Part shown: one piece after another, positions 1 through 7,905 of the stretch | Layout: each line of letters opens with the position of its first letter | Position numbering within the stretch: the first letter of the stretch is position 1 | Origin: Hyphomonas sp. | GTDB taxonomy: Bacteria > Pseudomonadota > Alphaproteobacteria > Caulobacterales > Hyphomonadaceae | Assembly (NCBI GenBank): GCA_020638455.1 | Contig: JACKIK010000002.1 | Span: 682,001-746,000, forward strand | DNA: 64,000 nt | Reading direction: 5' to 3' | The notes under the pieces: generated by a model | Told to the model about the DNA's origin: nothing | The model's database searches: none | What the model saw: only the letters and a program-made list of their open reading frames with translations | Position numbers and translations under genes: made by a program

Positions 1-530
1 AAGATCAGGTCGACCCGGTTCTGCTCCAGCGGCTTGTATTTCGGCTCCACCTTGGCGGCGAAACGGCCGGACTGGCGATAGAGTTCAAGGATGCGCTGGA
101 CGTCGGCCTGCACACGTGCCGCCGTGAAGATGCCCCGCGGTTCGGCCTGCACTTCTTCCTTGAGCTTGTCGTCGTCGAGCGCGCGATTGCCCTCGAAAAT
201 CACGCGGTTGATGATGGGGTTCTCAACCACTTTGACGACCAGGTCGTCACCTTTCCGGTCGATCGAGACATCGGCGAACAGATTGGTCGCGAACAGCGTC
301 TTCAGTGACAGGTCGATCCGGCTCGGATCGAACGAGTCGCCCGGCTCGACCAGAAGGTAGGACTGCACCGTGCGCGGCTCGATCCGCTTGTTGCCCTCGA
401 CGATGATCGACCGGATCGTGCCGCCGTAGCGGTCATCTTCCTGAGCCTGAGCCTGGCCACCGACCCCGGGAGCGCCGGTCATAGCGAAAACGCTGGTCGC
501 CATGAAGGTCGCTGCAAGAAACTTACGCAT
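1..530 (-). CDS. bamA: BamA, outer-membrane assembly factor (N-terminal part; 3' end lies outside the window)
   Basis: The visible reading frame covers the first 176 codons and runs off the left edge. It starts at the ATG complementary to 528-530 with MRKFLAATFMATSVF, a Sec signal peptide followed by an AQAQ-type cleavage region near residue 29. From about residue 36 the text matches POTRA repeats, for example IRSIIVEGNKRIEPRTVQSY and VIFEGNRALDDDKLKEEV, each starting a new POTRA domain. BamA is the essential beta-barrel of the Bam complex and folds outer-membrane proteins. It lies 41 bases downstream of rseP, the usual alphaproteobacterial order. The beta-barrel itself is not in the window. 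Confidence 0.95.
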   Translation of the reverse strand, partial: MRKFLAATFMATSVFAMTGAPGVGGQAQAQEDDRYGGTIRSIIVEGNKRIEPRTVQSYLLVEPGDSFDPSRIDLSLKTLFATNLFADVSIDRKGDDLVVKVVENPIINRVIFEGNRALDDDKLKEEVQAEPRGIFTAARVQADVQRILELYRQSGRFAAKVEPKYKPLEQNRVDLI

Positions 531-571
531 CGTCCGATTAACTCTCTGAATTAGTCCCTGGTCCGGCCGGA

Positions 572-1741
572 TCAGCCGCCCCCGCTTCCGAAAAGGCCGG
601 TCTCAATGACGTCACCCCAAGTAATGACGACAACCATTCCCAATAACAGGATCAGACCGAATGTCAGGCTCACCTCCTGCACTTTTTCCGGCAGATGGCG
701 GCCGGTCACGGCCTCGTATGCATTAAATACAAGATGGCCGCCATCCAGTACGGGCAGTGGCAGCAGGTTGAAGTAGCCAACGCCGACGGAAATCGCAGCG
801 CAGAAGCTCAGCAGCGTCCAGAACAGCTCGACGAGCTTGGTCGAAACGGCGACATTCTCCTGCTTCATGACGCGGTCGACGGCGCGGCGCGACACGTCTC
901 CGATACCCACCGGTCCCGTCATGGCGTGAATGGACATGCGCCCTGTCGCGATGCGGGTCAGCATCGTCGTCGTGCGCCCGATGGTGGCGCCTGTTTCGAT
1001 AATGCCCTGCCCGATGGCTTCGATGGGATTGTAGTGCGTCGGTGCGTCGACCTCGACGTTGCCGATCCCGACGCCGATCGTCGCCTGCGCAACCACCTGG
1101 CCGAGGTCATTCGCCCGGACGATTTCCTCGGGCGTGACGGTGAGCGTCTTGTCCGTTCCGTCGCGTTTCACCACGAAGGTCATGGGCGTGTTCGGGTTGA
1201 GCATCACCTCGACCAGGACGTCGCCAGAGCTCCGGATGGATTTCCCATTGGCAGACACGAACACATCGCCGGCTTCAAGCCCGCCCCGCTCAGCTGCCGA
1301 GCCCGGGTTCACGCTCATGACGCCCACTTCGACATTGGGACGGCCGTACACGCCGAAGAACAGAGCGAAAATCAGGGCTGCGAGCACGAAATTGGCAAAC
1401 GGCCCTGCGAGACTCACGACGGAACGCTGCCATACATTGAGATCGGGATAAGCGACCCCTATGGGCCCGGCTTCGAGCTTGCCCACATCACCTGCAAGCT
1501 GGCTCTCGCCGACGAATTTGACGAAGCCGCCGAACGGGATCCAGTTGACCCGCCAGCGCGTGCCGAACCGGTCGCGCCGCTCGAACACGGGCTTTCCAAA
1601 ACCGATAGAGAAGGAGTCGACCGCAGCGCCGAACAGGCGCCCCGCTGCATAGTGCCCGTACTCGTGCACGATCACCACAATCCCCATCATGAAGATGAGG
1701 CAGGCGAGAAACAGTGGACCCTGGCTTAGCAGCTCACCCAA
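572..1741 (-). CDS. rseP: RseP/RasP family site-2 zinc metalloprotease
   Basis: This inner-membrane intramembrane protease cuts transmembrane substrates such as anti-sigma factors. The zinc motif HEYGH (residues 26-30) sits in the first membrane helix, a PDZ domain spans roughly residues 130-210, and the second active-site motif NLLPLPVLDGG lies near residue 335, so all catalytic parts are present in about 389 residues. I prefer the TTG at 1741 as start: it has GGAGGG eight bases upstream and overlaps the dxr stop by eight bases. An ATG at 1765 adds eight residues but has a weaker ribosome site. It is followed by bamA, so it probably belongs to an envelope-biogenesis operon. Confidence 0.93.
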   Translation of the reverse strand: MGELLSQGPLFLACLIFMMGIVVIVHEYGHYAAGRLFGAAVDSFSIGFGKPVFERRDRFGTRWRVNWIPFGGFVKFVGESQLAGDVGKLEAGPIGVAYPDLNVWQRSVVSLAGPFANFVLAALIFALFFGVYGRPNVEVGVMSVNPGSAAERGGLEAGDVFVSANGKSIRSSGDVLVEVMLNPNTPMTFVVKRDGTDKTLTVTPEEIVRANDLGQVVAQATIGVGIGNVEVDAPTHYNPIEAIGQGIIETGATIGRTTTMLTRIATGRMSIHAMTGPVGIGDVSRRAVDRVMKQENVAVSTKLVELFWTLLSFCAAISVGVGYFNLLPLPVLDGGHLVFNAYEAVTGRHLPEKVQEVSLTFGLILLLGMVVVITWGDVIETGLFGSGGG

Positions 1742-2945
1742 GCGCTCTTCCCTCCGCCCCACCATCCGGGGCCCGCTTCAACCATTCTTCGACCAGGAAA
1801 CGCGCGTACCGGTCCAGCTGGCCGATCTCTTCTAGCGTATCGCAGGGCGATCCGGCCATGTTGCCGGAGAGAAAACGACTCAACGCATCCTCGACGATCA
1901 AGCTTATGTCCAGAAATCCGCAATGACCCGCAATAAATGCAGAAACCGCTGATTCATTAGCGCAATTTAATATCGTTGTTCCTGCTGCACCCGCTTTGAT
2001 CGCCTCGCGTGCGAGGCGAATTGCGGGGAACCGCTGCCCGTCAACTTCGCTGAAATCGAGTGTCGCGAGACGGGCAAGATCGAGCCGCTCAACCTCCGTT
2101 TCGATCCGGTCCGGCCAGCCCAGTGCATAGGAAATCGGGGTGCGCATGTCGGGCGATCCGAGCTGTGCGATGACCGAACCATCCGAAAAATGCGCCATGC
2201 CGTGAATGATCGACTGGGGGTGGATCAGAACCTCGATCTGCTCGGGCGGGATGCCGAACAGATAGGCCGCCTCGATAAATTCGAGCGCCTTGTTCATCAG
2301 CGTGGCGCTGTCGATGGAATTCTTGATACCCATGTTCCAGTTTGGATGGGCCGCCGCCTGCGCAGGCGTGGCGCCGCGCATCCGGTCCAGCGTGGCGGTC
2401 CGGAAGGGCCCCCCGGAAGCTGTCAGGGTCAGCTGTTCGAGCGAACGGCCATTGCCCAGGCACTGGTGAATGGCGCTGTGTTCGGAATCTACCGGCAGCA
2501 CGTTCACGCCGGCCTTCTGTGCTTCCGAGAGGATCAGGGCACCGCCACAGACGACGCTTTCCTTGTTGGCGATCGCCACGTCGTTTCCGGCCTGCACGGC
2601 CGCCAGCGTGGACTCAAGTCCGGCCGCGCCGACAATCGCGGCTAGCACCCGATCTGCAGGGCGCGCAGCAGCTTCAACGACCGCCGCCCGGCCGCCGGCT
2701 GTCTCGATGCCGCTGCCGGCGAGGCGTGCCCGAAGCTCATCAAGCCTCCGCTCGTTTGCGACCACCGCGATCTCCGGGCGGAATTCCAGCGCCTGTTCCG
2801 CCAGCTTCGCAACGTCGCTGCCGGCCGCAAGGGCGACAATCTCAAACCCTTGCGCTCCCGTATTGGCATGGCGCACCACGGACAGCGCGGACGTGCCGAT
2901 GGAGCCGGTCGACCCCATGATGGAAATCCTTCGGCGCGCCGTCAT
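1734..2945 (-). CDS. dxr: 1-deoxy-D-xylulose 5-phosphate reductoisomerase
   Basis: Dxr makes 2-C-methyl-D-erythritol 4-phosphate with NADPH, the committed step of the non-mevalonate isoprenoid pathway. The N-terminal nucleotide-binding loop GSTGSIGTSAL is at residues 11-21. The metal/substrate motif PVDSEHSAIHQ and the signature IDSATLMNKALE are both present. At 403 residues it is of normal length. Its ATG overlaps the cdsA stop by four bases (ATGA), and the next gene downstream, rseP, overlaps its own stop. The product ultimately feeds UppS two genes upstream, so the cluster joins isoprenoid supply to cell-envelope synthesis. Confidence 0.97.
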   Translation of the reverse strand: MTARRRISIMGSTGSIGTSALSVVRHANTGAQGFEIVALAAGSDVAKLAEQALEFRPEIAVVANERRLDELRARLAGSGIETAGGRAAVVEAAARPADRVLAAIVGAAGLESTLAAVQAGNDVAIANKESVVCGGALILSEAQKAGVNVLPVDSEHSAIHQCLGNGRSLEQLTLTASGGPFRTATLDRMRGATPAQAAAHPNWNMGIKNSIDSATLMNKALEFIEAAYLFGIPPEQIEVLIHPQSIIHGMAHFSDGSVIAQLGSPDMRTPISYALGWPDRIETEVERLDLARLATLDFSEVDGQRFPAIRLAREAIKAGAAGTTILNCANESAVSAFIAGHCGFLDISLIVEDALSRFLSGNMAGSPCDTLEEIGQLDRYARFLVEEWLKRAPDGGAEGRALG

Positions 2946-3766
2946 GACTGCAGTCCCAGCTGTGCCGGAAGTCCCTGAACCAGTTCGAACAGCAGCACTG
3001 CAAACACGGAAACGGCACCAAGCCCGTCGACGCGGTCCAGCACGCCGCCATGGCCGGGCAACAGGCTGCCTGAGTCCTTCACCTTGAAGCGGCGTTTCAG
3101 ACCACTTTCGAACAGGTCACCCACCTGCGCCACAACGGAGATGGCGATGCCGGCGAGAACCCAGTTGATGAACGGTACCCGCTCAATGTCGGCGGCTGCG
3201 AGTCCACACAGCGCACAGGCGATGACAGCACCGATTGCGCCGCTCCATGTCTTGTTCGGACTTTCGCTCGGCAGCAGTCTCGGTCCGCCAAGACCGCGCC
3301 CTGTGAAGTAAGCGGCCGCATCCGACGCCCAGACGAAGGACATGAAATAGAGCGCGGCCGACCGGCCCTCCCAGGGACCGTCCCGAAGCAGCCAAAGGGC
3401 TGCCGGCATGAGCGAAACATAGAGAAACCCGAAGGCGGCGGCCCCCCTCGCCCGTCCGCCTCCCTTGGCGACCAGGGCAAGGAAGGAAAAGCCTGCGGCG
3501 AAGATCCCCGAAGTCAGCAGCGGAGTGTGCAATGGAAGGCTCAGGCATGCCGCCACCGCAAAGGCGATCATCGCAGCCGGCCGCGGGAAGCCGCTGATCC
3601 CGCTCCATTCCCACGCCATGATGCCGGCCCCTGCGGCACACAGCACGGCCAGCACCCAGTTGCCGAGCCAGACCCCTCCGATCGCGAGCGGAATGAGCAC
3701 TGCGGCAGACATGAGCCGAAGGCCCAGATTCGAGAATCTGAGCTCCCGGGGCGTCCAGTCCCCCAT
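2942..3766 (-). CDS. cdsA: Phosphatidate cytidylyltransferase
   Basis: CdsA makes CDP-diacylglycerol from phosphatidic acid and CTP, the branch point of phospholipid synthesis in the inner membrane. The protein (274 residues) is mostly hydrophobic helices. It ends with the family signature: SPNKTWSGAIG, then KRRFKVKDSGSLLPGHGGVLDRVDG, which carries the conserved acidic metal-binding residues. Its start overlaps the uppS stop by one base and its stop overlaps dxr by four, so translation is probably coupled across the three genes. Confidence 0.96.
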   Translation of the reverse strand: MGDWTPRELRFSNLGLRLMSAAVLIPLAIGGVWLGNWVLAVLCAAGAGIMAWEWSGISGFPRPAAMIAFAVAACLSLPLHTPLLTSGIFAAGFSFLALVAKGGGRARGAAAFGFLYVSLMPAALWLLRDGPWEGRSAALYFMSFVWASDAAAYFTGRGLGGPRLLPSESPNKTWSGAIGAVIACALCGLAAADIERVPFINWVLAGIAISVVAQVGDLFESGLKRRFKVKDSGSLLPGHGGVLDRVDGLGAVSVFAVLLFELVQGLPAQLGLQS

Positions 3767-4527
3767 CAGGCCGCTCCTGAGGAAAGGGCGCCGAACCGGC
3801 GCTCGCGATTGTGATACTCCGCGATGGCGCGCTTGAGGGCTTCACCGTCAAAGTCCGGCCAGAGGATATCCATGAAGACGAGCTCGGCATACGCCGCCTG
3901 CCACAGCAGGAAGTTGCTGAGCCTGTACTCGCCGCTGGTCCGCACCAGCACATCAGGATCCGGAATACCCGCCGTATCGAGGAAGTCGCCGAACCGCGCC
4001 TCGTCCAGGGCGGCCGGGTCCAGCTCGCCTCGCGCCACGGCATCCGCCGCCTTCTGCACCGCCCGGAGTATTTCCTCGCGGCCGCCATAGTTGAAGGCGA
4101 TGTTGAGGTAGAAGCTCGTATTGTGGGCCGTTTCGCGTTCCGCCTTGTCGACCAGTGCCGCGATGTCCCTGGGCAGACCCTCGCGCCGGCCCAGCACGCG
4201 TATGCGGACGCCTTCGGACGCAAGCCGCTTCAGGTCGCGCTGCACGTATGCCTTCAGAAGGCCGAACAGCGCGCTGACTTCTGCTGCGGGCCGCCGCCAG
4301 TTTTCCGTGGAGAAGGAGAACACCGTCAGGTATTTGATCCCGAGCTCGGGAGCGGCTTCGACCGTCCTCCGCAGGGCTTCCACACCGCGCTCATGCCCGG
4401 CCGCCCGCGGCAGGCCCCGCGCCTTCGCCCAGCGGCCGTTTCCGTCCATGATGATGGCAACATGCCTTGGTGCCGGAAGCGGCCCTGCCCCGGCGCCCTC
4501 TGAAGCGGGGGCTCCAGACCCGGCCAT
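3766..4527 (-). CDS. uppS: Undecaprenyl diphosphate synthase (cis-prenyltransferase)
   Basis: UppS elongates farnesyl diphosphate with isopentenyl units to the C55 carrier lipid used for peptidoglycan and O-antigen. The catalytic motif HVAIIMDGNGRWAKARGLPR places the magnesium-binding aspartate at residue 28. The sequences FSTENWRRP and RTSGEYRLSNFLLWQ, which bind substrate in this family, follow. The length of 253 residues is typical, with about 20 low-complexity Gly/Ala/Pro residues before the first motif. It overlaps frr upstream and cdsA downstream by one base each. Confidence 0.97.
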   Translation of the reverse strand: MAGSGAPASEGAGAGPLPAPRHVAIIMDGNGRWAKARGLPRAAGHERGVEALRRTVEAAPELGIKYLTVFSFSTENWRRPAAEVSALFGLLKAYVQRDLKRLASEGVRIRVLGRREGLPRDIAALVDKAERETAHNTSFYLNIAFNYGGREEILRAVQKAADAVARGELDPAALDEARFGDFLDTAGIPDPDVLVRTSGEYRLSNFLLWQAAYAELVFMDILWPDFDGEALKRAIAEYHNRERRFGALSSGAA

Positions 4528-5081
4528 CAGACCTGCATAATCTCCGCTTCCTTCGCCTTCAGGGCCTCATCGACCTTGGCAACGAAGGTGTCGGTCAGCT
4601 TCTGCACCTCTTCCGACAGGGACCGGTGACGGTCTTCGCTGATCTCGCCGTCCTTTTCCATCTTCTTGAGGCTGTCCATGCCGTCCCGGCGGATGTTGCG
4701 AACAGCCACACGGGTCGCCTCGGCATATTTGCCGGCAACGCGCGTCAGCTCCGTCCGGCGCTCCTCGTTCAGCGGCGGAATCGGAATGCGCAGCGTCTGC
4801 CCGTCCATCACCGGATTGAGGCCAAGGCCCGATTCCCGGATGGCGCGATCCACCGCCCCGACGACCGACTTGTCCCAGATGTTGACGGACAGCATGCGGT
4901 TGTCGGTCACCGAGACCGAGGCCACCTGGTTCAGGGGGACCGTGGAGCCATAGGCCGGCACCTGCACCGGATCCAGCAGGTTCACCGATGCACGGCCGGT
5001 GCGCAGGCCGCTGAACTCCGTCGCGAGCGAACTCAGCGCGCCCTCCATCCGACGTTCAAGATCTTTCTTGCTGTAACTCAT
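4527..5081 (-). CDS. frr: Ribosome recycling factor
   Basis: This 184-residue protein works with EF-G to split post-termination ribosomes. The sequence has the family opening (DLERRMEGALSSLATEFSGLRTGRASVNLLD) shared with RRF domain I, the domain II stretch around VASVSVTDNRMLSVNIWDKS, and the basic helix KYAEATRVAVRNIRRDGMDS. Its ATG overlaps the pyrH stop by four bases, matching the conserved pyrH-frr pair of bacteria. Confidence 0.97.
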   Translation of the reverse strand: MSYSKKDLERRMEGALSSLATEFSGLRTGRASVNLLDPVQVPAYGSTVPLNQVASVSVTDNRMLSVNIWDKSVVGAVDRAIRESGLGLNPVMDGQTLRIPIPPLNEERRTELTRVAGKYAEATRVAVRNIRRDGMDSLKKMEKDGEISEDRHRSLSEEVQKLTDTFVAKVDEALKAKEAEIMQV

Positions 5082-5842
5082 TCGCCAGACGCTCCCTTGT
5101 TCGAAATCGTCGTCGATGTTCCCTCACCATGAAGGACCTTCAGCAAAGATCCTTCCTCTTTGAGAGAAAACACCACAATCGGGATATTGTTGTCACGCAT
5201 CAGGCTCACTGCCGATGAGTCCATGACGCGCAGGTCCTTCACCAGCAGCTCCTGGTAGGCGACCTCGTCATAGCGCTTGGCGTTCGCGTCCAGCTTGGGA
5301 TCGGCGGTGTAGACGCCGTCCACCTGCGTGCCCTTCAGCAGCGCGTCGCAGTTCATTTCGATCGCACGCAAGGCCGCGCCCGTGTCGGTCGTGAAGAACG
5401 GGTTGCCGATGCCTGCGGCAAAAATCACCACGCGGCCCTTCTCCATGTGACGCTGGGCCCGGCGGCGGATGTAGGGCTCACAGATCGAGTCCATGTGGAT
5501 GGCGGACTGGACCCGCGTCGGAACGCCGGAATTCTCAAGCACGCTCTGCATGGCAAGCGCGTTCATGACGGTCGCAAGCATGCCCATGGAGTCGGCCTGG
5601 GCCCTGTCCATGCCTTTGGCAGCACCGGCAACACCGCGGAAGATATTGCCGCCGCCAATAACGAGGCAGATCTCTGCACCTGCAGCACGCGCGTCAGCGA
5701 TGGCTCTTGCGAATTTTTCGCAGGTGGGAATGTCGATCCCGAACTGGCCCGGCCCCATCAATGCCTCGCCGGACAGCTTCAGCAGTACGCGTTTGTACTT
5801 CAGCTTGCCGGAATGGCCTGTCTCGGACTCCCCGCTCGGCAT
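5078..5842 (-). CDS. pyrH: UMP kinase
   Basis: PyrH phosphorylates UMP to UDP in pyrimidine synthesis. It is an amino-acid-kinase fold protein of 254 residues. The ATP loop is RVLLKLSGEALMGP near residues 19-32, and GGGNIFRG and the nucleotide-binding stretch TTDTGAALRAIEMNCDALLKGTQVDGVY are intact. It is the first gene of the pyrH-frr-uppS-cdsA-dxr-rseP-bamA run and begins just after the rpsB-tsf terminator, so it probably has its own promoter in the 110-base gap or relies on read-through. Confidence 0.97.
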   Translation of the reverse strand: MPSGESETGHSGKLKYKRVLLKLSGEALMGPGQFGIDIPTCEKFARAIADARAAGAEICLVIGGGNIFRGVAGAAKGMDRAQADSMGMLATVMNALAMQSVLENSGVPTRVQSAIHMDSICEPYIRRRAQRHMEKGRVVIFAAGIGNPFFTTDTGAALRAIEMNCDALLKGTQVDGVYTADPKLDANAKRYDEVAYQELLVKDLRVMDSSAVSLMRDNNIPIVVFSLKEEGSLLKVLHGEGTSTTISNKGASGE

Positions 5843-5887
5843 CGTCGCTTCCCTCCGTCTGAAGGCGTCGCTGCCTCCTAAAAGATT

Positions 5888-5914
5888 CCCGGCCGCCTGT
5901 CATGGGCGGCCGGG
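5888..5914 (-). terminator. Intrinsic terminator of rpsB-tsf
   Basis: A perfect 10-bp stem (CCCGGCCGCC paired with GGCGGCCGGG) with a 7-base loop lies 38 bases beyond the tsf stop. On the minus strand the stem is followed by AATCTTTT, a short U-run. This fits a Rho-independent terminator separating rpsB-tsf from pyrH. Confidence 0.8.
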
Positions 5915-5952
5915 ACGTTCAAAGCCCTTCACGGGCGCAAAGGCAAGCCCGA

Positions 5953-6858
5953 TCAGGCGCCTTTTGTCATCGATGCGACTTCATCGGCAAAGTTGTCCTC
6001 TGCCTTGTCGATACCTTCGCCAAGCTTGAAGTGGACGAAGCCCTTCAGCGTCGCGCCCTCGCCCTTCAGGAACTCGCCGACCGTCTGGTCGGGGTTCATG
6101 ACGAACGGCTGCTCGACCAGCACGACTTCCTTGTAGAATTTCTGCATGCGGCCAATGATCATTTTCTCGATGACATTGTCCGGCTTGCCGCTTTCGCGGG
6201 CCTGCTCGGTCAGCACGCGCTTCTCGGCCTCGACCAGAGCCGGGTCCAGCTCGTCGGTCGTTGCCGCAGCCGGCGAGGTCGCCGCGATGTGCATCGCCAC
6301 CTTGCGGCCGATGTCGTCCAGGTCGCCCGAACCGTCGAGCGCGACCAGCACGCCGACCTTGCCCATGCCGGGTGCTTCGGCGTTGTGGATGTAGGACGCA
6401 ACCTTGCCGTTGGCCGTCAGCTTCGCGGAGCGGCGGAGCGTCATGTTCTCGCCGATCGTGGCGATCATGCGCTTGATCATGTCGTCAACGCTGCCTTCGC
6501 CGTCCGGCGACGGCGCAGCCGCCAGTGCCTCGACAGACCCGTCGGTCCCGAGGGCCGCCTTGGTGATGCCGGCAAGCGCCGATTTGAACGTGTCGTTGCG
6601 GGCAACGAAGTCCGTTTCGGCATTGAGTTCGACGATGGCGCCGGACTTGCCGTCCGCCGACACCTCGACCGCCACAAGGCCGTCAGCCGCCGTGCGGCCC
6701 GACTTCTTGGCGGCCTTGGACAGGCCCTTGGCGCGCAGCCATTCGATGGCCGCCGTCTCGTCACCGGCATTCTCAACCAGTGCCTTCTTGGCGTCCATCA
6801 TGCCGGCTCCGGTCTTCTCACGGAGGGCTTTCACAAGCGCAGCTGTAATCTCAGCCAT
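5953..6858 (-). CDS. tsf: Elongation factor Ts
   Basis: EF-Ts is the nucleotide-exchange factor that releases GDP from EF-Tu. The N-terminal UBA-like domain (AEITAALVKALREKTGAGMMDAKKAL) and the conserved core motif around ELNAETDFVARND are present in a 301-residue protein of usual length. It follows rpsB after a 38-base gap with no terminator, the near-universal rpsB-tsf arrangement, and is closed by the hairpin at 5888-5914. Confidence 0.98.
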   Translation of the reverse strand: MAEITAALVKALREKTGAGMMDAKKALVENAGDETAAIEWLRAKGLSKAAKKSGRTAADGLVAVEVSADGKSGAIVELNAETDFVARNDTFKSALAGITKAALGTDGSVEALAAAPSPDGEGSVDDMIKRMIATIGENMTLRRSAKLTANGKVASYIHNAEAPGMGKVGVLVALDGSGDLDDIGRKVAMHIAATSPAAATTDELDPALVEAEKRVLTEQARESGKPDNVIEKMIIGRMQKFYKEVVLVEQPFVMNPDQTVGEFLKGEGATLKGFVHFKLGEGIDKAEDNFADEVASMTKGA

Positions 6859-6896
6859 AGCTGTATTCCTTCAGTCTCGATTGTGGTTGGCGCAGA

Positions 6897-7691
6897 TTAC
6901 GCGCCCGTTTCGTCAGCGGTTTCGTCCGTCGCTGCAACGTCCGCTTCAGTCAGCGCATCCACATCCTCAAGGGCACCGAGGTCGACGCCGAGGCCGGCGC
7001 TGGACTCGGCGAGGCCGTCGAGCACGGCATCGGCGAACAGGTTGCAGTAGAGCGAAATGGCGCGGGCAGCGTCGTCATTGCCCGGGAAGCCGTAGTCGGC
7101 GTCGGCCGGGTCGCAGTTCGTGTCGAGCACGGCGATCACCGGAATACCCAGCTTGCGGGCTTCCTGGACGGCGATCGCCTCCTTGTTGGTGTCGATCACG
7201 ATCATGGCCGACGGCAGGCCGCCCATGTCAGCGATACCGCCCAGAGATTTCTGGAGTTTTTCGCGACGGCGCTGGAGGTCCAGCAGCTCTTTCTTGGTCA
7301 GGCCCTGACCGCCGCCACCTTCGAACATCGTGTTCAGCTCCTTGAGCTGCTTGATCGAGTTCGAAACCGTGGACCAGTTGGTCAGCGTGCCGCCGAGCCA
7401 GCGGTGGTTCATGTAGTACTGGGCGCAGCGCTGGGCTGCTTCAGCGATCGGATCCTGCGCCTGGCGCTTCGTGCCGACGAACAGCACGCGGCCGCCTTTG
7501 GCGACAGTATCACGAACGAAAACAAGGCACTGATGCAGCGCCGGAACCGTTTTCGAGAGGTCCATGATGTGGATGCCGGAACGCTCGCCGTAGATGTACG
7601 GCTTCATGCGGGGGTTCCAGCGGTGGGTCTGGTGACCGAAGTGCACGCCAGCTTCGAGCAGCTGACGCATGGAAAAGTCAGGTAGGGCCAT
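6897..7691 (-). CDS. rpsB: 30S ribosomal protein S2
   Basis: S2 binds the head-body junction of the 30S subunit. The start MALPDFSMRQLLEAGVHFGHQTHRWNPRMKPYI and the motif NHRWLGGTLTNW are typical. The C-terminal 30 residues are an acidic Asp/Glu/Ala-rich tail, a common alphaproteobacterial extension (264 residues in all). The ATG at 7691 is preceded by GGAG seven bases away, and that ribosome site directly abuts the predicted leader stem described separately. Confidence 0.98.
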   Translation of the reverse strand: MALPDFSMRQLLEAGVHFGHQTHRWNPRMKPYIYGERSGIHIMDLSKTVPALHQCLVFVRDTVAKGGRVLFVGTKRQAQDPIAEAAQRCAQYYMNHRWLGGTLTNWSTVSNSIKQLKELNTMFEGGGGQGLTKKELLDLQRRREKLQKSLGGIADMGGLPSAMIVIDTNKEAIAVQEARKLGIPVIAVLDTNCDPADADYGFPGNDDAARAISLYCNLFADAVLDGLAESSAGLGVDLGALEDVDALTEADVAATDETADETGA

Positions 7692-7701
7692 CGATTGTCT
7701 C

Positions 7702-7764
7702 CATCCGGTTGGCCGTCACGGGTGGAACGTTGGGCAAGGCCCGCAGCACCGGATGCACCCGTGA
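7702..7764 (-). promoter_or_regulatory. rpsB leader with two interleaved stems (probable S2 autoregulatory element)
   Basis: In the transcript the order is UCACGGGUG (7764-7756), CAUCCGGU (7755-7748), a 23-base linker, CACCCGUGA (7724-7716), then ACCGGAUG (7709-7702). The first pairs with the third (9 bp) and the second with the fourth (8 bp), both perfectly. Because they interleave, the fold would be a pseudoknot. The last strand ends directly at the GGAG ribosome site of rpsB, so folding would affect initiation. S2 is known to repress rpsB-tsf translation in gammaproteobacteria; that this element does the same is inference. Confidence 0.6.
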
Positions 7765-7785
7765 ACTGGTTTCAGGTGAGCCGGG

Positions 7786-7813
7786 CTTATACAGGTTTTG
7801 CCCTGTCCGGCAA
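7786..7813 (-). promoter_or_regulatory. Candidate rpsB promoter
   Basis: On the minus strand TTGCCG (7813-7808) and TATAAG (7791-7786) are separated by 16 bases, a reasonable sigma-70-type pair. A start about seven bases on, near 7779, would give a leader of roughly 88 bases that contains the whole paired element. Confidence 0.45.
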
Positions 7814-7854
7814 GCCACGCAGAAGGTGTTTTGGCAGGGCTGAATCGCCCACAG

Positions 7855-7896
7855 CCGTGATCCTGGTGTGGCCGTATGTGATCCTTATGTGATCCT
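7855..7896 (-). repeat. Short tandem repeat of about 11 bases upstream of the rpsB promoter
   Basis: On the minus strand, units AGGATCACATA, AGGATCACATA, CGGCCACACC and AGGATCACGG follow one another with periods of 11, 11 and 10 bases. The array lies between the dnaE stop and the candidate rpsB promoter, about 42 bases upstream of its -35. The spacing matches one DNA turn. A regulatory role is possible but unproven. Confidence 0.5.
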
Positions 7897-7905
7897 GCGT
7901 GACCG

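Noticed and set aside
695..1729. Long open frame on the plus strand opposite rseP
   Set aside because: It is antisense to a clear rseP gene, has the His/Asp/Arg-rich composition of a GC-rich shadow frame, and matches no family I know.
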